A DNA stretch of 64,000 nt from Phallusia mammillata (GCA_003260075.1 QLIY01000045.1:124001-188000); one strand, 5' to 3'. Positions 12,424 through 26,710 are shown, counted from the first letter of the stretch. The notes: generated by a model not told the origin, from the sequence alone. Numbers and translations are program-made.

Positions 12424-15400
12424 AACCCCAATGATATCAAACAAACCGCTCCTCCATGTCAATCAACTCAGAGAACTTGGTCGGTGGCACGCAAAGAGGG
12501 CTTGGTGTTTTGCATAAATTGTGGACCCAGAACCAGCTATTGTCCGAAAACCGTTTTTTCATTTGCTCGGAATTTGGACTTCGAGATTGGAGAAACTCGT
12601 GTTGGGATGGGTCGTTAGTGTTTGCATAACTGTTTGTTGGAAGGCGATTAAATCTTGCATAAACACGTTACGCGTCATAGTTTTGTAATTGTTTGTTGAG
12701 TAAAATCTCCGTCCTCTGTCCGTGTTGCTTTAACCCGTAAGACAAAGCGCAAGATAACCAACGTGAATTAGCTTTGGCAGTAAATAGCGTTTGGGGTCGT
12801 TATGTTGAAGGTGCAGACCGCGCATCGAGCAATAGAGAAAGGCTGTGTATAGGCGTATAATAAAGGCAAAATTTGGGACTTTGATAAATTATGCATCGGT
12901 GCAAGATTGACGACGTGTCGAGAAATCGGGGAATCAGGGGTATGGCGACCCTTCATCGTGGGAGACAATCTGCAAGCGCGTATCGAAGGAATTTCATTGT
13001 AATTACTTGCAACAACGCTTCAGGTTTTCGATACCTGTCGGGCGCGGGGCGTTGCTGTGTATATTTGCAACTGAGATGCGAGCGCCGATAACGGGTTTGC
13101 GCTTGATATTTTAATGCGAAAAGCTGCAATTAAATTCAATAGCGGCGCTGGCAAAAATCCTCCCCGAACCGCGGTGATTAATTAAGGTGTCCCGTTGCAG
13201 ACGAGTGCGAGGGAACTAATACTTGCAGCATAGATTGCAAAAATCGATGAAAAAGATTGACTTGCACCCAACAGATTCTGAAATCACAACCTTTGCCCTG
13301 AGATTTGCGGTTTCTGTTCTCCCCGTTGTTGATCATTTTGCCACTTTTCTGCGCATGTGCAACGATATCAGTACGATTTCGTGCGAAAAGGCACAATGAG
13401 CGATGAATATCAGCAACCCTTGTGATGGGACATGTCAAAAAAACGCTTGATAATCTTGCAGCAATGCATTACACAGCGCGCCCATGTGTCAATATGTGCT
13501 GCCTCGAAGCGAAAACGCCTGTCAGGCAAGGACATGCGTGCGAGGCAGAAAGGTTGGCTTTTTATCTATTTTTATCGGTTTAGTGTCGTTGTTTACGCCA
13601 AAAGCAAATCAATGCCTGATCTTTAGGGCCTTGTCACGCATCCCTGTCGAAGAAGATGTTTGTTATAAGCACTCGCTATGCTGTCACTTGTTTACGGGCT
13701 CAATGACCTCTATTCAGCTTTCTAATCAGAAGCAAGTATCAAAACAAACAAAACTAATTCATTAACGCAACATTCTCCTTCCGCCGAACGACAATGCTTA
13801 CAATTCATTTGCGCACTACCCGCCTGATTCGTCCGAATTCCTACAGTCGTGCACTGAGGCAACGGCACAAGGCTCTTACAATCTGGAAATGGCCTTGTTG
13901 TTTTCGTCGTGGCAAAATCATTGTCACGAGCGCACATGGTGTGTCGTAGGCTCGTTAATGCGATAGACTTAGATCAAATCAGCTAGTTTGAACTATTTTG
14001 ACCAAAGGCGATGTAGATGATCACCGATTTCTCACAAAAATTTTCGTACACGACCAGGCATCCTGTTTTGTCACAAGTCGCGACATGACGCGTTTTTGAC
14101 GTCACAATCTAATCTGGAGATGGCCTTTACATTCCAGCGATTCGCTAATCGCCGGTGTCAGAAACTCCGCAGGCGAATATCGCGGTTACCAACAACCGCT
14201 GACTTGCGGGAAGTCGCACCGCTTTGACGGCGCATCTGCCTGCGCGGGACTATTGTCAACATACGCCACACTCGCGTGAGAGCCGGTTAGCCCGCGCCTC
14301 TGTTTCGTAAACAAATCCCGCGAATCGAGCAGGTTCAATGTGCATCATAGTAGCAAAGTGGCTTGCGCGCTAAACACATGATAGGCATCTAGCTTCATGC
14401 AATCGACAACCATCGCCCTGCTTACCAGGCGACGCTGGACGATCAGGTGCAAGATCCTGACACGATAAAGGAAAATGATTTTCGAATGTGCTGTGTCATG
14501 TGTCAATTCCTTTTGGCGACGCCGTGATTGACAGATGCAGCAGCGAGTGATTGCAGGTCGGCGGTGCGTGCAAGGGCTAATATAATCGGGTAAACGTTGT
14601 TTTTCCAAAGGCCGCGCCGATCGCCGTGGTGCATTGTTGTGGTGTGGCCCAACACCATTTTACCAATTACATGATAGCGCCAATGGCCAGCGAAAATGCT
14701 AATTCCAAGGCCGGTCTCCACGCGACAAGTTACACAAATATTATTACTGATTCGTTCCCTTAGCAATCAGTCCCCCCTCGTGTATACCTTGTGACGTCAC
14801 TATCGCTTGATCTCGCCTGCCACTCAGCGGCGAGTGCGCATTGGGACGCCGCACGCTTCGACAGATGAGCCCTGTTTATCTCAAAGGCCATTTGCAGGCG
14901 ACGACGTGACCACCGTTCCAATATGACTAAAGCCTGCCGTTTCACGGTTGTCACTACCATGACAAGATATTGTCAAAGCGTCGAAACTCCGAGGTTTTTA
15001 TTTAACGACCTCTTTTGTTCGTACTGCTCTCTAGTTTGACATAAATTTTTAAGGGTTGTTTTGTTTTCGAGTGACGCACATAAGGTAACCTTCGCATAGA
15101 AATCCGGCTCGATCTGAAGAGTTGATAAGGTAATGTGCAGCAAGTGACCACCTATCTGGGAACTTTCCACAAGAAATCACTGAATGACCGCACAAAATTA
15201 TTAGATGGTTGTTTATTGCGCAGTGGGAAAAAAACTGACAGGCGCAAATATATCACACCTCCGGGTTCACTTCGGTTGAAATGCGGCGGAAAACCACAGA
15301 ATGCCGTTCAGTGGCAGTTACTGGAAAGCGAAAATCGTCCGCGTATCGCCCTCCTAATATTATGCTTAATTGGCTCGTTCAACCTAACCGTAAACGATAA

Positions 15401-18400
15401 TCTCGCAGATGACAGGTGCCCGCTGACCGCACACATTTGTCAGGATATTTTGATTGCAGACCTTGGGTCATCAGCAACGAAATTGCGTGACAAGGAGACA
15501 TGTAGCTGTTTGCAACACTTAACGTAAAATTTTCTGAGGACTTAATATCTGCGACATATTTTGGCTTTTCCCACTTTGCTTACCAGTTTTCAAAACAGTT
15601 TTTCTGTTTCAATAATACATTCACTGCCCACTGTTCATAAAACCAGTATCAGCTGTTTAGGAGACGCCGATAAAACATAAACAAAATGGCGACCACCGTG
15701 TGTTTTTGGATCAATTTTACATGAACCTTTCAACTTTTGCCTTCTGGTCGTCCATAAATAGAAATGGTTCTGATGCCGTAAAGTAGCGGATTCATGAGGT
15801 AGTCACACCTACATACCGGGAATGAGTCATTCTGTGGTTTGAACTCGTTCATCATTAATGCTTAACATTTCAACCGACGCGCTTGAGATTAGGATATTGG
15901 CAATCACCTCTGCATGAAACGAACTTGTGTTAAAGTGTTAAGAGGGGGCGTGAACACTTTAACCGGTGTCACATCGCGAAGTATGACAAAATCTACTATG
16001 GATTGCGTCAACTACCGTATACGCCACACCATCAACTATTTTCCCCAAATTAATTTTGACCTTCTGTATAAATTTATATTTTTGTTGATGTCAGTAAATC
16101 TTGTCAATTCTTGGTGGTGATGTATATGAAGCCAAGTTTTTTTTTACAATAATCTCGCTGTATGTGATGTCAATAATACAACGGCGTGCTGTTAATAAAC
16201 CACTTTATCCCTGTGTTTAAGCGTTACTACACGGATTACGACAAAGTTTGACCGTTTCGGCTATACATTATGGACAATCCGCATCTGCTTTGGAAATAGA
16301 TGAAATAAATTTTCGAAACAATCTGGGAGGTCCTTGTCTTACTATGATTATCTTAAAAATCTGATGTTGGGCGTGTGACTTATTGACCCAGATTTCATGT
16401 CTACATGAATAGATGGGTCGTTACCCAGAAATTATGCATCAACAACGTAGTGTTTTTTACGAATGTTGCACACCCTTTCCTCAAATTGGCATTTCTCACA
16501 AACTGAATAATAACTACCACACACGCACATAGAGCAATCGCCAAGTAAGGAACTTAAAAACGAAAGATTGAATTTTTGATAATCAACAAACAAACCCATT
16601 AGTTTACTGGCAGATCCTACGTCACGTTTGACATAGTTATAAGATTTCGTGGCCCATGGAAGCCCAGCCCCTGTCGAGATACAAGGTGATCTTCCAACTT
16701 CTCGGAAAACTGTCAATCTGGCACACAAATGTTGATCGTAAAACGATGTAACGGGGTCTGACGCCCTCTTTGTAATTATTTTCAGACGTTTATTTGGCAC
16801 TCAGTGATCTTAAATTGACAGAATCTTAGTGCTTCTGAAACTTTCCAGCACGAGCAGCTGATCCGCAATTTCACGGTTGTTCTCGAAATTTCCATTTGCG
16901 CCGCGATCGCATACGGAGCGTGTACCGGTTGGCGAAAATTACTGAAACGTCACAAATCACAAGGGTATCATCTAGAATTCCACGGGGTGACATATGACAC
17001 ATGCGGCGTAATCATCGCTTTCCGTACTAGTCACCAAACAGAACTGAAAATGTGGCGCGTTCCTTAACACCTCTGTCACTGCTTGATCCCACGAAAATAG
17101 CCAACATAAACCGTAACGTCTGTTCAATGTGGTAAGGCCGAAAAATCAAAACGCTATTTGTGGCTTGTCCTGAGTCAAATATTACTGAAATGAGACAACC
17201 TGCGCATTTTACGTAACATGGCCATGTTACCGATGTTCAATTCTCATTGGAAAACGCCATGCAAATTAACTTGTTTATGAATTTCAGCAGCAAAAAAACA
17301 ACATCAGGTGTTATGAATACGTGCATGTTCCCAGGCAACCGTATTTCCATATATGTCAGGTGATCGTGGTCATGCAACTTGTCATGTTCGTGCCTTGTCG
17401 GATAAACTATGTCCTCGAGATATCGATACGATACTAGGGTGCTACGCACGATACTAAAACGTCATAAGATTTCATAGACTCTAAGAAATCGTGGAGAAAA
17501 TGCGGCGACACTTTCCGTATTTGGGACCAAGTGGGTTAATCGCACTTGAACTACATCTTTTATCGTAGATTCGCCCAGGCGAATTTGGACTGAAACTATG
17601 ATCAATATCTCGCGCGAGTGAAGCGAAGGGCTTCCCGAAACCACCGTACATTAAACAGATTAAAAAATAAACAGAATTTTTTTCCTGTAGCACGCGATCC
17701 AGTGAAACTTGTTTAATCACCGACATCAAAAAAACATCATCTGAATCATATCTTTAAATGTCATGTCCTGAAATACACGTATGTATGGCAACAACTACAA
17801 ACTTAATTATAAACCCGCGGTGATGTAAAAATTATTCTGCATTTTATGCATCTTTTGGCGGTTGGACCAACCAACAATCAAATAGTGTTGCAAGTGCGTG
17901 TGTCTTCCAGATTTTCCGAAGAGGGCGGCGTTTTTCAACTTTTCTAGTGATACATAAGTCATTAGACCGTACAAGGCCACACACTCAGTTGTGAATAATG
18001 AGAAATGCATGTTAACTGTGATTTTCGCTTTAACCGGTACTTCGAGATTAGTAAGTTTCTCCAGGTGTTCAGGAAACCACAGTTAGTTTTCCAAATTTGG
18101 TCTAACTAGCAAATGAAAATAAAAAACTACTTAAGGGTAAACAACGACAAACTCTTACAACATTCGCCTTTGTATACGACACGCCCGATATAACGGAGCA
18201 AATTAAAACGCTTTGGCAACCACCACAAAGCCCGCGATATATTCCGCGAAGTCTGTTTCTCGGAAAGCGAAGTTTTCAGAATTTGCTTGCAAACCGTAAT
18301 GCCCTTCTATGTCTAAACATACCCAGCAGCAAGTTTAACATTTTGAACACCATGAAGCAAAAAATATTAGCTCACCAGGGTACATCTTTAACTTGCTGTA

Positions 18401-21400
18401 CGTTGGCTAATTCGCCGCCTTGCGTCGACATGTGTTAGCTGTATAAACAGCATCGCATATAACGTACGTCATTTCGCCACCGTCTCTTGATTGGAAAACA
18501 CAGACTTCTCCTATGTAGACTATACGAATTTTGACGAGGCGCCAGGTTACGGTAATTGTGGGTCAATGTACGTGGGTTGTGGGTATTTTTATGTATACGC
18601 AATTAAATAATAATTCTATTGCAATGCACGCTACGACCTTAAAGTATGGATGATGCAAACATACCACCATGGGTGTGACTACCATAAATTTTAGCGAGAG
18701 GCACGCCAATTTGTAGACGCCAAAATATATTTTCCGGTTAAATATTTTAAAATGTTTTCATGCAAATGTTTTATAACAATGATTTTGTATTTAATTCAGT
18801 TACTGTTAACAGCAAAGTGTATTTGGATGCAACAGTACTTAGATCAGACTACTGAGACTAGACGGCTTTTAGACAGAGATCTTCAAAAGGCATTAATTTA
18901 ATTGCAAGGCTAGTGGCGTCTATTATCACACTGATGCATCGGGGATAACTCCTTACAGGGCACCCTAAATGGAAAGGCCGCAATCATATCGCAATTCACA
19001 TGCGGAAAACTCCATGAAAATGGCCTTTGCGGTGCTAGGAAAGTCCACTAATTCACGCAGGACCTTTATCGGATCGTTTTCGATCCCACACAAAGCAAAG
19101 ATCTGATGTTACGTCACATCGATGGAGCCATCGTCTGCAAACTGGATAATTTAAAACGGAAATTGATAACTATATGGGCTGAGTAAAGTCAAATTTCCTG
19201 TGGCTTATTACAGGCGGATGCTTTAGTTTTAAGATTGTCCGATTTGGTGGAAGTGCGTGGCAGCGTGTTTCCGACATTTAGCGTTTATGTTGATGTCGAA
19301 CAACCATGGTCGTGACACATAAATATGTTGCTCTTCGGGACTTCAATCACTGATCCCGTAGCGCGGACGTGTGAATCAGTGTCTTATCGCAGTTGCCCGT
19401 GATGAACGGCTTAACGCACGCGAAGGCGTCACTCTCGTGTGACAGGCCGCAATTTTACTTAATATCGTTCCCGCCGATCGAGCTATTAGGGTCGTCCCTT
19501 GCTGCTCGACGAGAAGGTAAAACTGCCGCCACACGCGCTAAAGCCCGCAATTGAAGTGTTGATGGTCCGTCAGACTACGCGATCATATCTCGGCGTATGA
19601 CGTTCAAAAGTTCGGGCGACTGGCTTGCGCGTTAAGCTGGATCCGATAAAATGAACACATTAGGGCTCGGGGTGCCGCAGCTAAGGTATTAGGGATCAGC
19701 AATTACTGCACGACCCCGGAGAAGAATGCGATTTTAATGCGTAGAGTGGCGTGACCAATTGCACGCCGGAGAAAACAAAACATCAAGGTCGTGGTTTTAA
19801 GCAAGCGTAAACATATCAGTACGATCCATGGTGCGTGGTTACTCCAGGCTTTGAAACTTTGCTTGTAAGTAAGCTATGGGAAAAAGGTCATATACTTCCC
19901 GGATCAGTTCAGCTTAGGGTGTTTATGCTAGTCAAACAATGTCGTCCGCACCAGTACTTTGACATGATCAGTCAAAGAAAGCAAAGTGACACACGAGTTC
20001 AAGTTGGTCGCTCTTATCTTATCCGTTCGTGAAAAACACGTCCGACGACGTACGAGCGTCGGTTTTTGACGAGTTTTTGATACGAACCAATAAGCACTCC
20101 CAAAAAAGCGCGTCTACATAACAGGATGTTTGTTTTGCGCGCCGGACACCAGAAATAACTCCTTGAGTTGATGTGGCATGCGGGTCCGTTTTACACATCG
20201 CAATGGTTGCGTTAGTGGATCGGGTTTCAGTTCTGAACCCTTGTACTGGCAATGAACTACGGTGTGTTGCAATAGTTCAAGCGGTAAATATTTATCGCCC
20301 TCGTGGACTGCCTTGTTTGGTCACAACAGACCTGGAACGCCATCTGCGACAAATATTTGGCACACTGATGCAAACGTATCAAGAAATGGCCGGTTTATCC
20401 ACTTGTTTATAGTACACAGTGGGCGGAGGCGTTTCGAATGTGTGAAACCGTCACAAGCGATTACGTTGCATAAGACTGTGGATAGATGATAACGCGTTAT
20501 TGTACCAAACAAAGAAGCGCTTATGTGATTTTTGCACATGTGCCCTGTGGGGTAATTTTGTCACTGATATCTCATGTTATTTTAGGCGCTTATAGGGAAA
20601 AAATTAAATTCCACTGTTTCGTGTTATCCGACATGTCGCAAAAGATACCGACCACCGTGTTGCATAAGTGATAAGGCATCGCGGATCGTTAAACCTATTC
20701 TACAGTGACCCTGCAACACAGCCTACACGTCACCAGTGGTGAATGTCGGGCAAAACGGTGGTGGTACTTCGCACAATCTGTTTGTCGTAAAACATACACT
20801 ATGGGACGAGTTTCAAGACAGTTTAAGTTGAACCTATAAGCTTGAATGCGAAGAAATCATTTTGTTTGCAGGTCGCAAGTGTTAAACCGCGCCTGTGCGA
20901 AAGCGACGCACGAAGTTGTTGCAAAATGTTTGTCCCGTCAACCAACTAGAGCGCCGTTTGTCACTGCGCGGTCGCTAAGTCATCGTTTCACAATACAACA
21001 CAATTGGAACTAATTACAAACGTAATTAGTTAAACATTTTTACCTTGCGCCGAGCCAAAAAAAGTGAAAAACACGAAATATGTTAATTTTAAGGTTTGCT
21101 AAATTCCAGCAGAATTTTTTTTAAAGAAACAAAAACTTACTTTACCCTGTGACTATTTGAACATATTTTGCTAAACCGTTAGTGTTTATATTGGGCACCT
21201 TCATATGTTTGTTTATCAATAAACACGGTATGTTGCAAACTTGCACTGTTTCGTTGCATCCGGACTTATCTCGTGCTGTTGTCAATCAAATAGTGTTGCC
21301 AAAATTATTTCAACACAGCAAAATTTACTAAAATTTGCGCCTGCTTTCACATACCACCCTGTACGTTCTAGTATTATAATGTTTACTATTAGGTCGCGTA

Positions 21401-24400
21401 AGAAGTTGTCCGATTGGCTGTTTCTTGGAACGCATAGTCTACAGAACGCATGAAGACACCACAATGCCACACACAAACTACAACTTCTTATGTACCCAAA
21501 TAACGCAATAGATTTGGTATTTGGTACGTGTACACCTTAATCAGAAATCACGTTCCCACTTGTTATGGTTGTTTGCATCGTTCTTTCTAATGAAATTGGC
21601 AGTTAAAAAGAAGTTACTATCTAAACACAACTAGGTTTTGAGATTGACACACATTATTTTCCATAAAACATATTAATTCAAAACATCGAAATTTTAAATT
21701 CTGAACAAAACTCTAAAATAGCTATTTAAATGCTAGGCAATTTGTTGTACATCAACATTTCGTGTATTGGTATGACAAATTTAAATATGAAAACCAGCAA
21801 TATGATGTTTTGAATGTAAAGAGCAAATCTTTTGGCCCTTAAGTATCTAGATAAACCGTCGAAAGGCAATGCGAACAAAAACTGATCCAATGGCTTGATG
21901 AATTAAAGTGGCATCTCATAAACCCCAAAACTATTTTCTTGTGAATATTACAAATATTTAGTTTCTGGAGTCATTCGCTGTCGATTGGCCAATTCAGCCA
22001 CACCTTTATCCAACACAACAACCTGACATTTAATAGAGGCCGGCGAAAGCAATTTGCATTTTGCACATCAGCAATACGTAGCTCGACGCAATGACGCGGC
22101 ATGCCCGTGTACTGTCATTTACGGTCCTCTGGCAGATCGCACGTGCCAGGGATGCGACGAGCAAATAAACAAAATACACCTAATGCAGAGGAAAATCGCA
22201 CCATCTCACGTGAGGCAATATATCTGCCAGCAATCGAAATCCTGTAATTACCGGCTGGCATTTATCCACGTTCCATCAATGGCCTTTAGATGCTGCATTA
22301 GGACCGATTTTGATCTCATTCGATTGTAAACAGGGTTTCACTTGGGCCTCTTAATTATTGGCCATTTTAACCATCGCTTCCATGACGTACTTCTTGACCA
22401 AATATTTCATTTTAACGCCCGGAAATGAGAAAATCAAATCCATTACCTTAATGCGTTTGTTCAAATAGTAATCAGCTGCCTATTTCTCACACAATTATCA
22501 CAAATCATTTGTCTTTCTACTTGCAGTTAACGTTTGCCATCAGATGCGGCGGGGAGAATGTGACGAAGAAAATCTTTACAGCCACCGAATGCAGATGCGG
22601 ACTTTGTGAGGTTGATTAACAACCGTGTCCACTCTAAATGCCGTGGTGGTTTTAGACGCGGCCCACAAATCACATTTCACAGCGTGTACTAAAGCAGCAA
22701 CGCGGTGCTCTTTGCTTGCTTTTTCTTCCGAGTTAAAATCCTGCATTATTTTTTGAGATACCTTTTTCTTATTATTTTCAGCATGTGAAACTGTTATTTA
22801 TGAAATTGTAAAGTGTTTGTAAAGTTACATGTATAGACTTGCAACGGTACCTTACCTATTCCTTTTGTGTGGCGGTAACCCAACCCCTTATCGCAGGCTA
22901 CTGTTATTCCAATATAGTCTGCATGGATCGCATGTAAATAAACACTACCCCTGTCAGCACAACAGGGAAACAAATACAACATTGGAATAAATCTTATCGC
23001 ACAAGCCACATGCACAAGTTTATTTTAGTTGAGTCGGCCACGTTGCTTTTTATTAAGTCCAGAGCGTTTTGCATGATTCCTTTCTGCCATGAATATTTGT
23101 GTGTTTATTTTTCGTGTGACATTCGACGTTATGTCTATACTGCCATGGCGGCGCTTGCAAAATTCGCTCTGTAATAAAACACCATCATGTCGTACTTGAT
23201 TTTTAATCTGATACGAGCACAAAGAGGCATCAGTGCACCGGAGAGTTAGATTAAAGACACGGCATCGTATAAGATGTGGACAGGCGATTACATAGTACAG
23301 GTTGCCGCAAATTTCCCGATAGGTTCCAGTCTAAACACTGACATATTGGACCTTGTGTGTCTGCGTTAGTGATCAACAACGATCTGCAGTGTGAAGATCG
23401 GATACGACGGACCAGGCCGGAAATTAGTGGCGTTTACGATGTGCCACCGCTTAAAGTCAATTGTCGTAGGCAACTGGTACAAAGTGTAGCTAATTGTTAA
23501 ACCACCATTTGATTTTATCGCTTCCATGCCATTTTGGTGCTTGGTGCGCTTTGTAACGACTATTTGGGTTCGAATTTCTATTTCAGTTCAACACTGCGCA
23601 AAAATTCCAATATTTAAAGCAGCCAAACATTAGGTAAAGATATGTTCAGCCCGGGCTCTCGTTTTAACCCATATTTGACCACAAACATGTCGCGGTTTGT
23701 CGTAATTGGCGGGGTACAAATGCGTCTGTTTATGCCTAATTAACCGTTTCGAATGCTTATCAATCATCATAGGTGAAAACGTGATGGGCAACGTGTTTGA
23801 TAGACGTGCCGTCATCGTTTGACAGCCGGTGAGTTTCTATTTTTAGCCAATGTTGGGTAAGTCTTCGCCGAATATAGGACGAAGAGCGAAAGGCAACAAT
23901 CGATTTGCGGTCGTTTCAACAAGGTGCGGGGTCGTTATCGGTTAGCGGACTTGCAATCTTGAGCTAATTTTCAACCGCAGAAAAGTTTACAATATCGCGC
24001 TGGTTTCGTTGTCAAGAAAACAACGAGGTTGTGTCGCAGTCCAGGAAATCGTGAAAACCGGTCAGAACATGTTATGATAACAAAAACACCGCGAAGGGCG
24101 TTGTTGCCGACCATTAGGGCTACATAAACAGTGTATGGTTGTCCTCTGAGCAATTGCATTTGATTAAAAAAATTCTAGGCAAGTTACAAGATATTGCATA
24201 GCAGGTAAAGACGAGGTCATTCACACGCAGTACATCTCACCCGCCGTGTCAATATTTATGAAAAAACATGCGCTCGGTGTAAAGGTCGATACACGAAGAA
24301 TGTTAGATGTTCGGCGGTCTGCAAAGCCAGCGCAGGTATTCCGCAAATACAAGAACTTCAGGTGTAGCTTAATTTGACCTTTGGGAATTTACCAATAAGC

Positions 24401-24953
24401 TGATGTGGAAATTGAAAACTGCCAATGATGCCAGTTTTTATTTCCATTTAAATGGTACCAAACACTTCGTTACAAAAAAGCTCGCCTTAATAAGGAAATA
24501 TTTCGTGTTTTATTTTATTACATACCGGACAATAAAACGTGCGTGCTCGCTGTTCTTTGATACTTGTGCACCAACGTATTTACTACTTTGTGGAATATCA
24601 CCAGGTTACAAATTCTCCTAAATCGAATCGAATTTATCGGTACAAAGTTATGTGACAGAAAAATAATTGGAGAAAAAAACGTCGAATGTAGCAACATTCA
24701 TGCAACAGTTCAAAATTTCGAAAAACGAAATTAAGCAAATATATCCGTTCGCAACGGTATTGCATATTTTTTCCATCTATGTGCCTGAAAAGATCTTTTT
24801 TTCTAAAACGCTAAACTCTTACTCATTAATGTTCACACAAAAGCAACCAAGCAGTCAGTACCTTTTTACTTTTGTCACTTAACATTTACCAAAACACAAT
24901 CCAATAAACCATTTCCTTCCTTACTTCCGAAACACCAAAGTAATTCGATTGTG

Positions 24954-24956
<3 letters not shown>

Positions 24957-24990
<34 letters not shown>
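24957..24990. repeat. G homopolymer, 34 bases
   Basis: Uninterrupted G run preceded by GTGGGA and followed by CCATACATGG. The apparent proline-rich frame on the opposite strand is just this run translated. Confidence 0.9.
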
Positions 24991-24992
<2 letters not shown>

Positions 24993-25528
24993 ATACATGG
25001 TAGACGCTTTGCGTACCTTTTCCAAGTGAGTCAGTTTACTAATGGTGTTAAAGAGGTATTTGTGTAAACTTTGTAAACGTAGGGAGAAAACAATCTTGCT
25101 TTCCAAATACTTTTGGGTTCACTGCCGAGACGTTTGTTCTAAGAAAGATGTATAGACTGTGTTTAAACAAGCTGGTTTTCGTGAAGTCCCTATGGTGAAT
25201 CACTATCCGATTGAGTCACAAAAAATACATAACATTTCATTCCTTGTACCGATTTCTCATCGCTAAATTTCCCAATTTTTCTACAAAAAAAACTTCCATT
25301 CTCTCCTTTCGTTCAATCGCTTAAAGTCCACCAGTATACGTCAGGATTTTTAGTTTTTATTAAAACAAAGCACAAAAACAAAATCACAGCAAAATGTATA
25401 CATTTGAAGAGTGGTGCAAATCACAAGGGTTTAAAACTTCAATAATATTCTAAATTGGGATAAAATGTCGTGGTTGACGTTGGGGTGATTTATCAAAATC
25501 ATTCTGACGCAAAACGTAAGTAAACTCC

Positions 25529-25534
25529 TTTATT
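25529..25534 (-). promoter_or_regulatory. Possible polyadenylation signal of the beta-subunit gene
   Basis: AATAAA on the minus strand about 350 bases after the stop codon at 25880. AATAAA is common in AT-rich DNA, so support is weak. Confidence 0.35.
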
Positions 25535-25879
25535 AGCATGAGACTTGCGCCTTGGACGTATTTTCGCCTTCATGCAGTTATAGTTCCTATGATTTCCGAG
25601 GATTGCGAACCCTGAGGCTGCTTGCATAGATTGGGAGTGACAGTCCGACGTCATTTGACGGGCTTATCGTCTCGCTCAGGGCGAGTGGCGAGACACTTCG
25701 GAACAACACAGAGTTCGGTTTGACGCTTCCAGCGGGAATGTGCAAATGTCAGTGAAACAGTGGGATAGGGCCGCCCTCGCAAGGCTTGCGTGCGTGCCAG
25801 CGCTCGGTGCCGCGAGTTCAAGCGGCCTCGCGATTTGAGGTCTCAGACCACGAAGCAGATGTAACTGTGGTGGCATTCC

Positions 25880-26626
25880 TCACTGCAGATTCCGGCAGGC
25901 CATGCGGCTTGACGAACAAGGTGCGCATGTGCAGGATTCTGGATAGGTGATGTTGTAGTAGGGATTCACATTGGGCGCACAACCTTTGAATCGTAGTTTT
26001 CGGGTGACTGCCTTAAGCGGGCTGCAGACAGTGTGATTGTACTCACTGTGGCGTGGAGATACGTCGGGAATCTGAAAGGAAACAAAATCCGTTAATTGAA
26101 TGAAGACAGAAGAGAAGAGTATTTTCATAAAAGCACAATTTACACAATTTTTTTAATGTTGAACAATTTAGAATTTTGCACACACCTCCCAAGTCTCACA
26201 TGCTCCGGCGCACAATTTGACCCGGATCTTCGAAGGAAAACATCCCTGCCTCGAAACTTTCATAATACCATGGCTGATATTGCATGATGCGCAAGCAGAA
26301 TGTGCAACTCCTTTTCGTCCAGCGGAGCGCACGAGTCTTTTCAGGATGGATGTCTTCACAACTGGGACGTCTTGCACTTCAAGAAAAGTTGAGGTACTGC
26401 GCTTGTTGACCTCAATCAACTTGGATGCAAATCCAGCAAGTTCGCTTCCACTCGCTGCTCGCTCTTCGGCCGTTGCTATGGTGCATTGGCTGAAGAACAT
26501 CACGATACTGAGGTAGATGAATAGACTCAACATGGTCTTTGCTCCAATGACTTTGCCACTGACTGACGAGTTCTGCTTCTTCATGATTATTTCCATTTTG
26601 TGAACCTTTTGTAGTGCGTATTGCAA
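25880..26626 (-). CDS. GPB5: Glycoprotein hormone beta-5 (thyrostimulin beta) subunit
   Basis: Two exons on the minus strand: 26626-26186 and 26071-25880, joined in phase 0 at GAG|GTGTGT and CTTTCAG|ATT. The protein has the ten cysteines of GPB5: SAC, QGC, LC, AGACETWE, 16 residues, then VC, FKGCAPNVNPYY, ESCTCAPC and MAC. CETWE, the 16-residue spacing and the CAP-x-V-x-P-x-Y motif are diagnostic, and the intron directly after CETWE is close to the shared beta-subunit intron position. There is one extra Cys (SACASC) and three N-glycosylation sites (NIS, NHT, NIT). A hydrophobic signal peptide (MLSLFIYLSIVMFFSQC) starts at the fourth Met (residue 32), so translation may begin later than 26626. 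The 210-residue product is longer than usual because of an N-terminal extension with basic sites (NKRS, KRLVRSAGRK) that may be cleaved. Expected role: secreted partner of GPA2. Confidence 0.85.
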
Positions 26627-26700
26627 CTTTTTTGAGATCAGCTATATGATGCGTCTGCTGCTCAGGCTGAATTAGGATGGCTCAACTACTTGCTGCGCGC

Positions 26701-26710
26701 CTTTATATAG
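26701..26710 (-). promoter_or_regulatory. TATA box for the beta-subunit gene
   Basis: The minus strand reads CTATATAAAG about 75 bases upstream of the first ATG (26626). A start site about 30 bases downstream would give a short 5' UTR near 26675. Sequence match only. Confidence 0.5.

Larger units (their letters stand above)
11431..25879. other. Region between the two hormone genes, no gene recognised
   Basis: Should contain the missing last exon of the alpha subunit; I looked for C-x-C-x2-C coding segments on the plus strand, line by line to about 13.5 kb and more loosely beyond, and found none with a matching acceptor. From roughly 13 to 24 kb the GC content rises somewhat, but open frames stay short (130 aa at most) without domains or splice context. 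Contains a duplication around a G run at 12.3 kb and a 34-base G run at 24,957. Confidence 0.45.

Noticed and set aside
15135-15527. 130-codon frame with an Ig-like phrase (GSLRLKCGGKPQNAVQW)
   Set aside because: No second cysteine strand, signal peptide or splice context; the resemblance is short and the rest of the frame is featureless.
16432-16800. 122-codon minus frame with a cysteine-rich end (CSMCVCGSYYSVCEKC)
   Set aside because: No recognisable fold, no signal peptide, no neighbouring exons. Long chance frames are expected in this less AT-rich stretch.
26217-26516. 99-codon plus-strand frame opposite GPB5 exon 1
   Set aside because: Antisense shadow of the GPB5 coding exon; no independent evidence.
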